From Armatimonadaceae bacterium (GTDB taxonomy: Bacteria > Armatimonadota > Armatimonadia > Armatimonadales > Armatimonadaceae): a stretch of DNA of 64,000 bases. Positions within the stretch are counted from its first letter, which is position 1; every line of letters begins with the position of its first letter. Positions 46,133 to 54,389 of this stretch are shown here, piece by piece. Location of the stretch: contig JAUJOK010000027.1 in the NCBI GenBank assembly GCA_030447685.1, positions 1-64,000 of the forward strand, written 5' to 3'. Below the pieces are notes generated by a model that made no database searches, was not told the DNA's origin, and worked only from the letters and a program-made list of their open reading frames with translations. A program made the position numbers and the translations under genes.

Positions 46133-46626
46133 TACGGAAGAACCTCCACCACCAGCAGCGTCTCGCCCGGATGCACCAGAGCGCCGTTTTTCACCGGAAT
46201 GTCCCGAATCTGGCCCGGCGTTTCCGCCAGCACTTCGGAAAACACCTTCATCGCCTCAATCAGCCCGACCGGCTGCCCGGCCTCGACCATGTCCCCCACC
46301 TCCACCAGCGGCGGCGCGCCGGGCGCGGACGAGCGATAAAATACGCCCATCACCGGAGCCTCGATGCGTGCTATGTTCGCGCCGCCCGCAGCAGCCACGG
46401 CATGATCCGGGCCGGATACCGGGGGCACAGAAAACAGGTCATCATCGCCGTATTCATCGGGGACAGCGGCGGCAGAAGGAGCAGCAGCGGCAGGAACGCG
46501 GGAAAGCGTGGTGCGGAGCGTAATACGCAGATCGCCCTGATCGTAACGCAGCTCGCTCAGGCCGTTCTCTTCCACCAGGCGCGCGAGCCGCCGTAAATCA
46601 TCCGGGCTAATGCCAAACTCCGCCAC
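46132..46626 (-). CDS. accB: Biotin carboxyl carrier protein of acetyl-CoA carboxylase
   Basis: A 164-residue carrier whose biotin shuttles CO2 for malonyl-CoA synthesis. The biotinylated Lys127 is in EAMKVFSEV within the C-terminal lipoyl-type domain (about 87-164). It is preceded by an Ala/Pro-rich swinging linker and a helical N-terminus. Usually accB neighbours accC; here it is joined to hom and thrC, with no accC in the window. Confidence 0.93.
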   Translation of the reverse strand: MAEFGISPDDLRRLARLVEENGLSELRYDQGDLRITLRTTLSRVPAAAAPSAAAVPDEYGDDDLFSVPPVSGPDHAVAAAGGANIARIEAPVMGVFYRSSAPGAPPLVEVGDMVEAGQPVGLIEAMKVFSEVLAETPGQIRDIPVKNGALVHPGETLLVVEVLP

Positions 46627-46688
46627 GTCTCTCGTTGTTCCTGTTCTGGGACGCAGGCCGACGAATCGGCGCGCCCGGAGATCAGGTC

Positions 46689-46719
46689 ATTGTAGCACCG
46701 CAAAGGGGGGGGCTGTCAA
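46689..46719 (-). promoter_or_regulatory. accB-hom-thrC promoter
   Basis: TTGACA (46714-46719) and TACAAT (46689-46694) on the minus strand, with a 19-bp spacer that contains a G-run and may be miscounted. The IS element begins 15 bp upstream of the -35 box, leaving the promoter intact. Confidence 0.6.
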
Positions 46720-46733
46720 GTTGCCAGACGCGG

Positions 46734-47567
46734 GGGAGTACCTAACTTAGCGGTGGGAGAAACTCCATGAGCGTTGGCTTGAGGTGGGGGTGGCGCTACA
46801 ACCGCAATCGTCTGCGGTTGTAGCAGTAGACAAAGAGCCAAAACGCTTGACGCAGCGACTCGACTTTGCGGCGAAGCAGCGGCTCCTTCGGGCAAGACGG
46901 GCCAGGTAATGGCGGATGTCCGCATTGACCGCCTCCACGCTGTAGGTCTGGCGCTTGTCTTCATGCGCTTCGTGCTTGCCGTTGTAGTAGAGCAGCGTGG
47001 GATACGTGTTCAAGCCGTCACTATAGAACTGCTGACAGGTGCGCGGCACCTGATCACTACAGGTTGCAGGGTATCGAAGGTGCGTTCTTCGACTACTGCC
47101 CAGCCCACGATGCAGCGCGTGAGGCGATCCACAGCAGTGGCTATGTAGACCCAGCGTTTTTTCGCCCTTTCTGGCACCGACAAAGACGTGCAACTCATCG
47201 AGTTCTACCGTCTGGCATGCGCCCAGCCCAGGATCATCTGTCGGCAAAGTAGCCTGAGCTGTCCGCTCCAGCGCGTTCTGGTGAGCGGCCAGCCAGTTCG
47301 CTACGGACTGCGCGTTGACCGACAGCAGTCGCGCGATGCGCCGCAGCGACAGTCCCTCCACATGCAGAGCGACTGCCTGCTGCCGCACCGACAGTGGATA
47401 GCCATGCACCATCGGCTCGGGGGTGTAGACCTTATGACAGTCCTGGCAGCGATAGCGCTGGCTGCCACAGCGGTTTTGCCCCACCGGCCTGGCGCTTGTC
47501 CTGCCACACTGCAGACAGGAGGCGGTAAGCATGCCTAAAGTATACCACTGCTATGTTAGGTACTCCC
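46734..47567. mobile_element. IS1-type insertion sequence, 834 bp, with terminal repeats and target duplication
   Basis: The ends are 23-bp inverted repeats, GGGAGTACCTAAC(T/A)TAGC(G/A)GTGG, at 46734-46756 and 47545-47567, differing at two positions. Both are flanked by GACGCGG (46727-46733 and 47568-47574), a 7-bp target duplication, so the insertion is recent or well kept. The single transposase gene is broken. The element separates the accB promoter from the CNNM gene. Confidence 0.9.
46747..47532 (-). pseudogene. IS1 family transposase, frameshifted
   Basis: The N-terminal zinc-finger part (CLQCGRTSARPVGQNRCGSQRYRC region, then CHKVYTP) and helix-turn-helix (LSLRRIARLLSVNAQSVANWL) match InsA. 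The catalytic InsB-like part starts ELDELHVFVGARKGEK, shifts frame (KRWVYIATAVDRLTRCIVGWAVVEERT), then returns as QQFYSDGLNTYPTLLYYNGKHEAH and shifts again before the end. At least three indels make it inactive as assembled unless programmed frameshifting is used. It fills the IS element. Confidence 0.8.
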
Positions 47568-47599
47568 GACGCGGTGCAAATGAGCGCAAGCCGGGTACA

Positions 47600-48955
47600 A
47601 TGAGCACGATAAGAATGGATGATGCCTTACGATCCACGCTGCTGGTTCTGTTCGCGCTGTTTCTCGTTTTGCTGAACGGCTTCTTTGTCGCCGCCGAATT
47701 CGCCATCGTCAAGGTGCGGGCAACGCGCATTGATGAGCTGGCGGCCAAAGGGCGCTTCGGCGCGAAGAAGGCGCAGGAGGCGGTACGTCATCTGGACGCC
47801 TATCTTTCCGCGACCCAGCTTGGCATAACGCTCGCTTCGCTGGGCCTGGGCTATATCGGCGAACCGGCCTTCGCGCACCTTCTGGAACCCCTTTTCCACA
47901 ATTTCAGCCCCAAAACGCAGCATGCCGTCGCCTTCGCGATAGCCTTCACCATTATCACCGCGCTGCATATCGTTATTGGCGAACTTGCGCCCAAATCGCT
48001 GGCGATCCAGAAGGCCGAAGCGACGACACTGGCGGTGGTGTACCCACTGGACTGGTTTTACAAGATTTTCCGGCTGCCGATCTTCCTGCTGAACGGAACT
48101 GCGACCGTGGTGCTGCGCCTGTTCGGACTTCAGCCCGCTGCGGAAGGGGACGGCGAAGCGCACTCGGAAGCGGAACTGCGGTTAATTGTCAACGCATCGC
48201 ACGCCGGAGGAGAGATAAAAGAATCGGAAATGAATCTGGTGAACCAGATTTTCGATTTCGCGCACCGCCAGGCCAAGGAGATCATGGTTCCGCGCCCGGA
48301 TATGATCTTTCTTTCAACCGATAAATCGATACAAAGTAATATCGCAATTACCGAGAAAGCAGGCTTTACGCGCTATCCCCTGTGCGACGGTTCCCCCGAC
48401 GATGTGGTCGGCTTCGTCCACCTCAAGGATCTGCTGGGCCTGCCTCCGGAAGCCGACGGCGAATGCCTGCGCGAAAGAGCGCGACCGGTTTTGCGCGTGC
48501 CGGAAACCAAGCCTATTGATCAGATGCTGCGCGACTTTCAGCGTGAGCACCAGCATCTGGCTGTGGTCGTGGACGAATACGGGGGAACGGCGGGCATCGT
48601 GACGCTGGAAGACATTCTGGAGGAGATCGTCGGCGACATCCAGGACGAGTTCGACCGCACCTCCCCCGAACTGGAACCGGCGGGCAAGGACTGCTATCAT
48701 GTGGACGCGCGCATGTCACTGACGAAGCTTCAGCGCGCCCTCAATATCGAAGCCCCGGAGGAAGAACCGGAAGTGGATACGGTAGGTGGATACGTTTTGA
48801 CGACGCTGGGCAACACGGTGCGCGTCGGTGACACGCTTTCCTACGGCGACGCCACCTTTACCGTGACCGAGACCGCAGGCCGCCGCATCCGCAAGGTGAG
48901 GGTCTGCATTCCGGAGCCGGCACCGACGCAGGAGACGCCGGTTTCACGGCATTAA
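47600..48955 (+). CDS. CNNM/CorC-type transporter or hemolysin-like protein with CBS domains
   Basis: A 451-residue membrane protein. An N-terminal CNNM (DUF21) domain has four helices (from [24 protein letters not shown] to about residue 165), followed by a CBS pair (about 205-320: [43 protein letters not shown]) and a C-terminal CorC_HlyC domain. Family members are linked to magnesium or cobalt efflux. The start is ATG 47600; the upstream frame enters the IS. Only 32 bp separate the IS end from the ATG, so its original promoter was probably displaced. Confidence 0.9.
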   Translation: MSTIRMDDALRSTLLVLFALFLVLLNGFFVAAEFAIVKVRATRIDELAAKGRFGAKKAQEAVRHLDAYLSATQLGITLASLGLGYIGEPAFAHLLEPLFHNFSPKTQHAVAFAIAFTIITALHIVIGELAPKSLAIQKAEATTLAVVYPLDWFYKIFRLPIFLLNGTATVVLRLFGLQPAAEGDGEAHSEAELRLIVNASHAGGEIKESEMNLVNQIFDFAHRQAKEIMVPRPDMIFLSTDKSIQSNIAITEKAGFTRYPLCDGSPDDVVGFVHLKDLLGLPPEADGECLRERARPVLRVPETKPIDQMLRDFQREHQHLAVVVDEYGGTAGIVTLEDILEEIVGDIQDEFDRTSPELEPAGKDCYHVDARMSLTKLQRALNIEAPEEEPEVDTVGGYVLTTLGNTVRVGDTLSYGDATFTVTETAGRRIRKVRVCIPEPAPTQETPVSRH

Positions 48956-49687
48956 GAGGCTCCCCGTGCCCCTTCGGCTTCCCGAAAACACCACCCGACC
49001 ATCGTCCTGCCCGACGATAGCGCGCGTCGCCAGACCGACGAAAAGCCCGACCTCCGCCACGCCGACAATTTCGCGTAACTGCGCCTGAAGCCGCTCCGGG
49101 TCATCGATAATGCCGAAGCTCATGTCGATCAGATACAGCCCGTCATCCGTGATGACCGGCTCTCCATCCGGTTCCCGCTGCCGCCGCAAACTCGCCGGAA
49201 CCGCGAAGCGCTCCGTCAACTGTCGGCAGGCAGTTTCCCATCCAAAGGGGAACACGGCCATCGGCAGCGGAAAGGCACCCAGACGCGGCACCTCTTTGGA
49301 AGCGTCCGCGATAACGATAAGTTCGCGCGACGCCGCCGCGACCAGTTTTTCCCGCACCAGCGCGCCGCCGCCCCCCTTGATGAGATTCAGGCCCGGACCA
49401 ATCTCATCCGCCCCGTCGACGGTAATGTCCGGCCTGCTCTCCCAACCCAGAGGAACTGTCTCGATACCCAGCCGCCGGGCGAGCGTTTCGGATGCCTGCG
49501 AAGTCGGCACGCCGCGCACGGTTAATTCCCCGGCGGCGACCCGCGCACCCAGGGCCTCGACAAAAGCCGTTGCCGTGCTGCCCGTGCCCAGGCCGACCGT
49601 CATCCCGGACCGGATCAGATTCGCTGCCGCGTTCGCCGCCGCGCGTTTTGCTGCTTGTCGCTGCTGCTGCTGCTGCGCTTCGTTCAT
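48944..49687 (-). CDS. rpiA: Ribose-5-phosphate isomerase A
   Basis: A 247-residue enzyme interconverting ribose-5- and ribulose-5-phosphate. GLGTGSTATAFVEALG near 30-45 is the phosphate loop, DGADEIGPGLNLIKGGGGALVREK holds the catalytic Asp/Glu/Lys set, and ADASKEVPRLG follows. A Gln-rich N-terminus (five Gln in a row) precedes the fold. The ATG at 49687 is used; a GTG three codons upstream is an alternative. The 3' end overlaps the converging CNNM gene by 12 bp. Confidence 0.95.
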   Translation of the reverse strand: MNEAQQQQQRQAAKRAAANAAANLIRSGMTVGLGTGSTATAFVEALGARVAAGELTVRGVPTSQASETLARRLGIETVPLGWESRPDITVDGADEIGPGLNLIKGGGGALVREKLVAAASRELIVIADASKEVPRLGAFPLPMAVFPFGWETACRQLTERFAVPASLRRQREPDGEPVITDDGLYLIDMSFGIIDDPERLQAQLREIVGVAEVGLFVGLATRAIVGQDDGRVVFSGSRRGTGSLLMP

Positions 49688-49714
49688 ACACTCCACGCCA
49701 TTGGTTTGAAAAAG

Positions 49715-49776
49715 AAGTCCGCCCGCACGGAGGGAGGAGGGCGCGCTCCGCCCACCCCGCCCGCGCAGGCGGACTT
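49715..49776. repeat. Inverted repeat between rpiA and fba
   Basis: AAGTCCGCC (49715-49723) and GGCGGACTT (49768-49776) can form a 9-bp stem around a GC-rich loop in the 146-bp gap. No T-run follows; it may aid termination of the fba transcript. Confidence 0.4.
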
Positions 49777-49833
49777 AGTGCGTCTTTCGGCAGCCCGCCC
49801 GCCGAATCGGCGAGCGCGCACGCATTGCACGGA

Positions 49834-50790
49834 TTACTTCTGCGTCACGGTCTCCCGCACCGAATCCAGTTGGCCTGCCGAGCCAAGAAGCTCGTTGCGG
49901 CTGGCGATAAACTTCGCATATTCACCCATAAATACCTTACCGGGACCGCGCAGGTCGAAATCTTCCGGCTTTTGCAGGAAATATTCCCGGTGCACACGCG
50001 TCCAGACCAGCCGCCCGTCCGTGTCGATATTGACCTTGCAGACGCCGAGTTTGGACGCGGGAAGATACTGGTTGGGGTCCACGCCCTTCGCACCCTCTTT
50101 CAGCTTTCCACCCGACTCGTTGATGCGCTTTACTTCGTCCTGGGGAACTGAGGACGAGCCGTGCATGACCAGCGGAAAACCAGGAAGCTGAGCCTGAATG
50201 GCCTTGATGCGGTCGAAGTGCAGGCCCTGCGAGCCGGAAAACTTATACGCGCCGTGGCTGGTACCGATAGCGCAGGCCAGGCTGTCGCAGCCGGACCGCT
50301 CGACAAACACCTTCGCCTCGTCCGGGTCGGTAAGCATCGCATTCTTTTCATCGACGGCGATGTCTTCTTCCACGCCGCCCAGCATTCCCAGCTCCGCCTC
50401 GACCGAGACACCGCGCGCATGGGCCGCCTCGACGACGCGTCGGGTAATGGCGATATTCTCATCAAAAGGATCGTGGGACGCATCGATCATGACCGAGGAG
50501 TAGAAGCCCGACTCAATGCACTCATAACAGGTCTGCTCGTCGCCATGATCCAGGTGGACGGCAAAGACCGCTTCAGGGAAAATCTCCTCGGCGGCGCGAA
50601 TCATGGCCTCCAGCATGCGCTTGTCGGTGTAGGAGCGTGCGCCTTTGGACAACTGGATGATAAACGGCGCGCGGCTGTCGATGCAGCCACGGAACAGGCC
50701 CATGACCTGCTCCAGATTGTTGATGTTATAGGCTCCCAGCGCGTATTTGCCGTAGGCGTGCGCGAAAAGCTGTTTGGTGGTGACGATCAT
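49834..50790 (-). CDS. fba: Fructose-bisphosphate aldolase, class II
   Basis: A 318-residue zinc aldolase joining or splitting fructose-1,6-bisphosphate. VHLDHGDEQ (79-86) has catalytic Asp81 and zinc His82; VSVEAELGMLGG (128-139), GTSHGAYKF and LVMHGSSSVPQ provide the other metal and phosphate contacts. The ATG at 50790 is 8 nt after AAGGAG and 85 bp from a strong promoter. It is monocistronic. Confidence 0.95.
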   Translation of the reverse strand: MIVTTKQLFAHAYGKYALGAYNINNLEQVMGLFRGCIDSRAPFIIQLSKGARSYTDKRMLEAMIRAAEEIFPEAVFAVHLDHGDEQTCYECIESGFYSSVMIDASHDPFDENIAITRRVVEAAHARGVSVEAELGMLGGVEEDIAVDEKNAMLTDPDEAKVFVERSGCDSLACAIGTSHGAYKFSGSQGLHFDRIKAIQAQLPGFPLVMHGSSSVPQDEVKRINESGGKLKEGAKGVDPNQYLPASKLGVCKVNIDTDGRLVWTRVHREYFLQKPEDFDLRGPGKVFMGEYAKFIASRNELLGSAGQLDSVRETVTQK

Positions 50791-50875
50791 CGCTCGGACT
50801 CCTTGATGATGCGGTGCGTTCAATGCGGGCGACGCGCCATTGCGTCACCGACCACAGCGCCATTTCGTTGGCCTA

Positions 50876-50905
50876 AGTGTAGCAAAACCGGCAAAGCGTT
50901 GTCAA
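50876..50905 (-). promoter_or_regulatory. fba promoter
   Basis: TTGACA (50900-50905), 18 bp and TACACT (50876-50881) on the minus strand. It lies downstream of the small-RNA terminator, so fba has its own start. Confidence 0.65.
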
Positions 50906-50944
50906 GCCGCCGCCCCACTGCCTTCCGGCTTTCGGGTGTTACAT

Positions 50945-50976
50945 AAAAAAACGACCGAGCTATAATAGCCCGGTCG
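50945..50976 (-). terminator. Rho-independent terminator upstream of fba
   Basis: On the minus strand CGACCG (50971-50976) pairs with CGGTCG (50952-50957), with an inner GCTA/TAGC stem and a 3-nt loop, followed by seven T (50945-50951). No protein gene lies upstream on this strand, so it ends a short transcript. Confidence 0.75.
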
Positions 50977-51014
50977 CTTCCACAAGCGCGTGGAGAGAAA
51001 AGGAGATCACACGC
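50945..51014 (-). ncRNA. Candidate 70-nt small RNA with a CU-rich loop
   Basis: A promoter (51020-51049) would start transcription near 51014. The RNA would fold into stem-loop 1 (arms 51008-51015 and 50985-50992, 8 bp with one G-U pair) presenting a 15-nt loop that contains UCUCCUUUUCUCUC. It then ends in a strong terminator hairpin. The loop is complementary to Shine-Dalgarno-type sequences (AGGAGA), as in some trans-acting regulators. No open reading frame is needed to explain the region. A plus-strand reading is possible but less coherent. Confidence 0.45.
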
Positions 51015-51019
51015 TCAGG

Positions 51020-51049
51020 ATGTTAACACAACCTATGAGTATATGTCAA
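51020..51049 (-). promoter_or_regulatory. Promoter of the candidate small RNA
   Basis: A perfect TTGACA (51044-51049) is followed after 17-18 bp by TTAACA/TAACAT (51020-51026). The predicted start falls at the first base of stem-loop 1. Confidence 0.45.
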
Positions 51050-51066
51050 GTCAAAACTGAAAAAGT

Positions 51067-51084
51067 ATAGCTATAAATAGCTAT
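51067..51084. promoter_or_regulatory. Two ATAGCTAT palindromes one helical turn apart
   Basis: ATAGCTAT occurs at 51067-51074 and 51077-51084, each self-complementary, with centres 10 bp apart. They lie between the small-RNA promoter and the glpK promoter, and could be an operator for either. Confidence 0.4.
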
Positions 51085-51137
51085 TTTCAGAAAATAACGC
51101 TTGCCTGCTGCGCCGCACCGCTTATCGGATCGATTGA

Positions 51138-51166
51138 TTGACACACGCCGGGGCAGCGGGTACACT
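51138..51166 (+). promoter_or_regulatory. glpK-glpD promoter
   Basis: TTGACA (51138-51143), 17 bp and TACACT (51161-51166), 20 bp before the glpK ATG; GGAAGG at about 51171 can serve as ribosome site if transcription starts a little early. Confidence 0.65.
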
Positions 51167-51186
51167 CAACCGGAAGGCTTCACTTT

Positions 51187-52755
51187 ATGACCGTTCCCCG
51201 CGCCACCGCCGCCGCGTCCGTTGTGTCTCCCTCGCAGCACGCCGATTTTATTGCCGCGCTCGATCAGGGCACCACCAGCACGCGCTGCGTCCTTTTCGAC
51301 CCCGCGCGCGATATGGCGGCCTCGGACAGCCGCCCGCTGCCGTTGTCCTTCCCCCGCCCCGGCTGGGTAGAGCAGGACCCGCTGCTTATCCTCCAGCAGA
51401 CCCGCGAAACGCTGGCAGGCGCACTTGCCAAAGTCTCCCTCACTCCTGGCCGTCTTGCCGCCATCGGCATCACGAATCAGCGCGAAACAGTCGTGTTATG
51501 GGAACGCAGGTCGGGAGCGCCGGTCGCGCCGGCTATTGTCTGGCAGGATCGGCGCACGGCGGACGTCTGCGAACAACTGCGCGCTGAAGGTGTGCAAGAC
51601 CGGGTGCGCGAAATCACCGGGCTTCCCATCGACCCCTATTTTTCCGCGACGAAAATAGCCTGGCTGCTGGACAGTACGCCGGGGTTGCGTGCCCGCGCAG
51701 AAGCCGGAGAGATACTGGCCGGTACCATCGACACGTGGCTTATCTGGAACCTTTCCGGCGGGCCGAACGGCGGCGGCGCGCATGTCACGGATGTGACCAA
51801 CGCGTCGCGCACGCTGCTTTTTGACCTGCGCCGACATGCCTGGAGCGATGAACTCTGCGCGCTGTTTCGGGTGCCCGCTTCACTTTTGCCCAAGGTGCGC
51901 CCGAGCGCGGGGCCGGAACCGTTCGCCATTGCCCACCTGAACGACGGAGCGGAAGTTCCTATTACGGCGGTACTGGGCGACCAGCAGGCCGCACTTGTCG
52001 GTCAGGGGGCGATTCGGCGCGGAGACATCAAGAATACCTACGGCACCGGATCGTTTCTGCTGCTGAACACCGGGCCGGGCGAGCCGCCGCGCTCCTATCA
52101 TGGTCTGCTGTCTACTATCGCTTATCAGGTCGGGCGGGAGCCGGTCGTTTACGCGCTGGAAGGCAGCGTCTTTACGACCGGCGCGGCCATTCAATGGCTG
52201 CGGGACGGGCTGGGCATTATCACGCGCGCGGACGAGACAGCGGCACTGGCCCGTTCGGTGCCGGACACGGGCGGGGTGGTCTTCGTCCCGGCGTTCGCGG
52301 GCCTGGGAGCGCCGTACTGGGATGCCGATGCGCGCGGGGCGATCTTCGGCCTGACGCGAGGCACGACCCGCGCCCATATCGTCCGCGCCACGCTCGAAGC
52401 TATCGCCCACCAGACCCGCGAGGTCGTGGACGCGATGGCATCCGATGCGGAAAACATCCCCCTTCCCGCGCTGCGCGTGGACGGCGGCGCGGCGGCAAAC
52501 GATTTCCTGTGTCAGTTTCAGGCCGACCTGCTCCAGCGCCCCGTGCTGCGCCCGCGCGATCTGGAGCGGACGGCGCGCGGCGCGGGCCATGCCGCCGGAT
52601 GGGCAATGGGCATTTGGGACTGGGATGACCATGACAGCGATGCCGGGGATACCTTTGCGCCCACAGTGAATCAGGAGGCCGCGGACACGGCACATGCCCG
52701 CTGGAAGGAAGCGGTGCAGAGAACGCTGCGGTGGGAGCGAGCCGAAGTATCATGA
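51187..52755 (+). CDS. glpK: Glycerol kinase
   Basis: A 522-residue FGGY kinase making glycerol-3-phosphate. ALDQGTTSTRCVLFD at 24-38 is the N-terminal phosphate loop, GITNQRETVVLWERRSG and WQDRRTADVC give glycerol contacts, and YGTGSFLLLNTG and RVDGGAAANDFLCQFQADLL are the ATP-side signatures. The first 18 residues extend beyond the fold; a later start is possible. The stop overlaps the glpD ATG, so product passes straight to the next enzyme. Confidence 0.95.
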   Translation: MTVPRATAAASVVSPSQHADFIAALDQGTTSTRCVLFDPARDMAASDSRPLPLSFPRPGWVEQDPLLILQQTRETLAGALAKVSLTPGRLAAIGITNQRETVVLWERRSGAPVAPAIVWQDRRTADVCEQLRAEGVQDRVREITGLPIDPYFSATKIAWLLDSTPGLRARAEAGEILAGTIDTWLIWNLSGGPNGGGAHVTDVTNASRTLLFDLRRHAWSDELCALFRVPASLLPKVRPSAGPEPFAIAHLNDGAEVPITAVLGDQQAALVGQGAIRRGDIKNTYGTGSFLLLNTGPGEPPRSYHGLLSTIAYQVGREPVVYALEGSVFTTGAAIQWLRDGLGIITRADETAALARSVPDTGGVVFVPAFAGLGAPYWDADARGAIFGLTRGTTRAHIVRATLEAIAHQTREVVDAMASDAENIPLPALRVDGGAAANDFLCQFQADLLQRPVLRPRDLERTARGAGHAAGWAMGIWDWDDHDSDAGDTFAPTVNQEAADTAHARWKEAVQRTLRWERAEVS

Positions 52756-54389
52756 ACCGAGAAACAAACCTGAGGACGCTGGCCGACGAGGGGCCGTTCG
52801 ATGTGCTCCTTATCGGCGGCGGCATTATCGGGGCGGGGTGCGCACGGGATTTAACGACGCGCGGCCTGCGGGTGGCTCTGGTGGAAGGACGCGACTTCGG
52901 CCATGGCACCACGGCCCGCTCCACGCGCCTTATTCATGGCGGACTGCGCTACCTGGAACAGCGTGACTTCGGCCTGGTGCGCGAGTCTTTGCGGGAGCGC
53001 GAACTGCTGCTCCGTAACGCCCCGCATCTGGTTCATCCCCTGCTGTTCGTCACGCCGCTCTACACCGGGGGGCGTCACACGCGCCCTCTCCTGAAGGTCG
53101 GGATGACGCTGTATGACGTGCTTTCCTATGACAAGTCCCTGCCCGGCCACCGCACGTATGATAAAAAGGGCCTGCTGAACTTAGAGCCGGGCCTTTCGCC
53201 GGAGGGCCTGCTGGGTGGAGCGACGTACTCCGACGGCCAGGTGGAGATGCCGGAGCGGCTATGCTGGGAAAACGTGCTGGCGACCGCGCAGGGCGGCGGG
53301 GTGGCAGCAAACTATGCGCGGGTGACCCAACTGCTGCGCGAGGGCAATAAAGTAATCGGGGCGGAAGTGCGCGACGAGCGTTCCGGGGCCACTTTCCCGG
53401 TCAGGGCCGCGCTGACAGTAAATACCACCGGCCCCTGGGTGGATGAGGCGCTGGAACAACTGCTGGGCAGGGGCAGCGGCGGCGACGGCAAACAGCGTTT
53501 CTTGCGGCGCACCAAAGGGGTGCATCTGGTCGTTCCCAAGTTTACCGATAACGCCGTCGTGCTGGTGGCGGGTTCCGATGGGCGCGTGTTCTTTGTCGTG
53601 CCCTGGCGCGGCTTTTCCGTGGTAGGCACCACGGATACGGATTTTCAGGGTGATCTGAACGACGTGGCCGCCGATGCGGACGATGTCAGTTACCTTCAGG
53701 CCGAGACGCGCCGCCACTTCCCCCGCGCCGATGTGGACACCGTCTTCTACACGTGGGCAGGCGTGCGCGCCCTGGTTCTGGAGCGTTCGCGCACCGGCAT
53801 GACCGAATCGCAGGTATCGCGTAAGGACAAGATACACGACCATGCCGCCGACGGCATTCCGGGGCTGGTTACCGTCCTGGGGGGCAAGATTACCGCCTAT
53901 CGGGCAATCTCCGAGCAACTGGGGGCGCTGGTGGTTGGCATTCTCGGCAAAGGCGGTCCCTCACGCACGGCCACAACCCCCTACCCCGGCAGGCCGGTCG
54001 GCGATCCGCCCCACGATTCGCGTCTGGGAGACGAGGTTGTCCACATGCTCGTCCACACCCACGGCAGCCATGCCGAAGCAGTTCTGCAACTGGCGGCGAA
54101 GGATAACGATCTGGCCCGGCCCGTTACCCCGGACGCGCCGGAGATCCTGGCGCAGGTGGCCTATGCGGCGCGCGAGGAGATGGCCGTCAGCCTCGGGGAC
54201 GCTCTGCTGCGGCGCACCGGGGTGGGCTTCGGCCCCAGGCAGGGATTGGACGGATTGGAGGACGCCGCCCGTGTCATGGCCGCCGTTCACGGCTGGCCGG
54301 AAAGCCGGATAGCGGAGGAGATAACCGGCTACCTGCGCGAAATAGAGCCGATGCGCCGGTTCTCGTCCGGCGCATCGGTGAAGGATTAA
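52752..54389 (+). CDS. glpD: FAD-dependent glycerol-3-phosphate dehydrogenase
   Basis: A 545-residue membrane-associated flavoenzyme oxidising glycerol-3-phosphate to dihydroxyacetone phosphate and passing electrons to quinones. GGGIIGAGCARDL (22-34) is the FAD loop; HGTTARSTRLIHGGLRYLE, RRTKGVHLVVPK and LGGKITAYR are family motifs. A C-terminal helical domain follows from about residue 400. The ATG at 52752 overlaps the glpK stop (ATGA). Dihydroxyacetone phosphate would feed the nearby fba. Confidence 0.95.
   Translation: MNRETNLRTLADEGPFDVLLIGGGIIGAGCARDLTTRGLRVALVEGRDFGHGTTARSTRLIHGGLRYLEQRDFGLVRESLRERELLLRNAPHLVHPLLFVTPLYTGGRHTRPLLKVGMTLYDVLSYDKSLPGHRTYDKKGLLNLEPGLSPEGLLGGATYSDGQVEMPERLCWENVLATAQGGGVAANYARVTQLLREGNKVIGAEVRDERSGATFPVRAALTVNTTGPWVDEALEQLLGRGSGGDGKQRFLRRTKGVHLVVPKFTDNAVVLVAGSDGRVFFVVPWRGFSVVGTTDTDFQGDLNDVAADADDVSYLQAETRRHFPRADVDTVFYTWAGVRALVLERSRTGMTESQVSRKDKIHDHAADGIPGLVTVLGGKITAYRAISEQLGALVVGILGKGGPSRTATTPYPGRPVGDPPHDSRLGDEVVHMLVHTHGSHAEAVLQLAAKDNDLARPVTPDAPEILAQVAYAAREEMAVSLGDALLRRTGVGFGPRQGLDGLEDAARVMAAVHGWPESRIAEEITGYLREIEPMRRFSSGASVKD

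Noticed and set aside
47531-47599. Start of the CNNM protein inside the IS element
   Set aside because: The frame is open into the IS end by chance; the conserved N-terminus begins at the ATG at 47600.
50961-50966. Plus-strand promoter with a perfect TATAAT before glpK
   Set aside because: The TATAAT is the loop of the terminator hairpin, has no good -35 box at 16-19 bp, and glpK has a better promoter at 51138.
50945-50976. Transcription attenuator controlling fba
   Set aside because: A strong promoter with TTGACA-18-TACACT lies between the hairpin and fba, so the hairpin is not needed to control fba.
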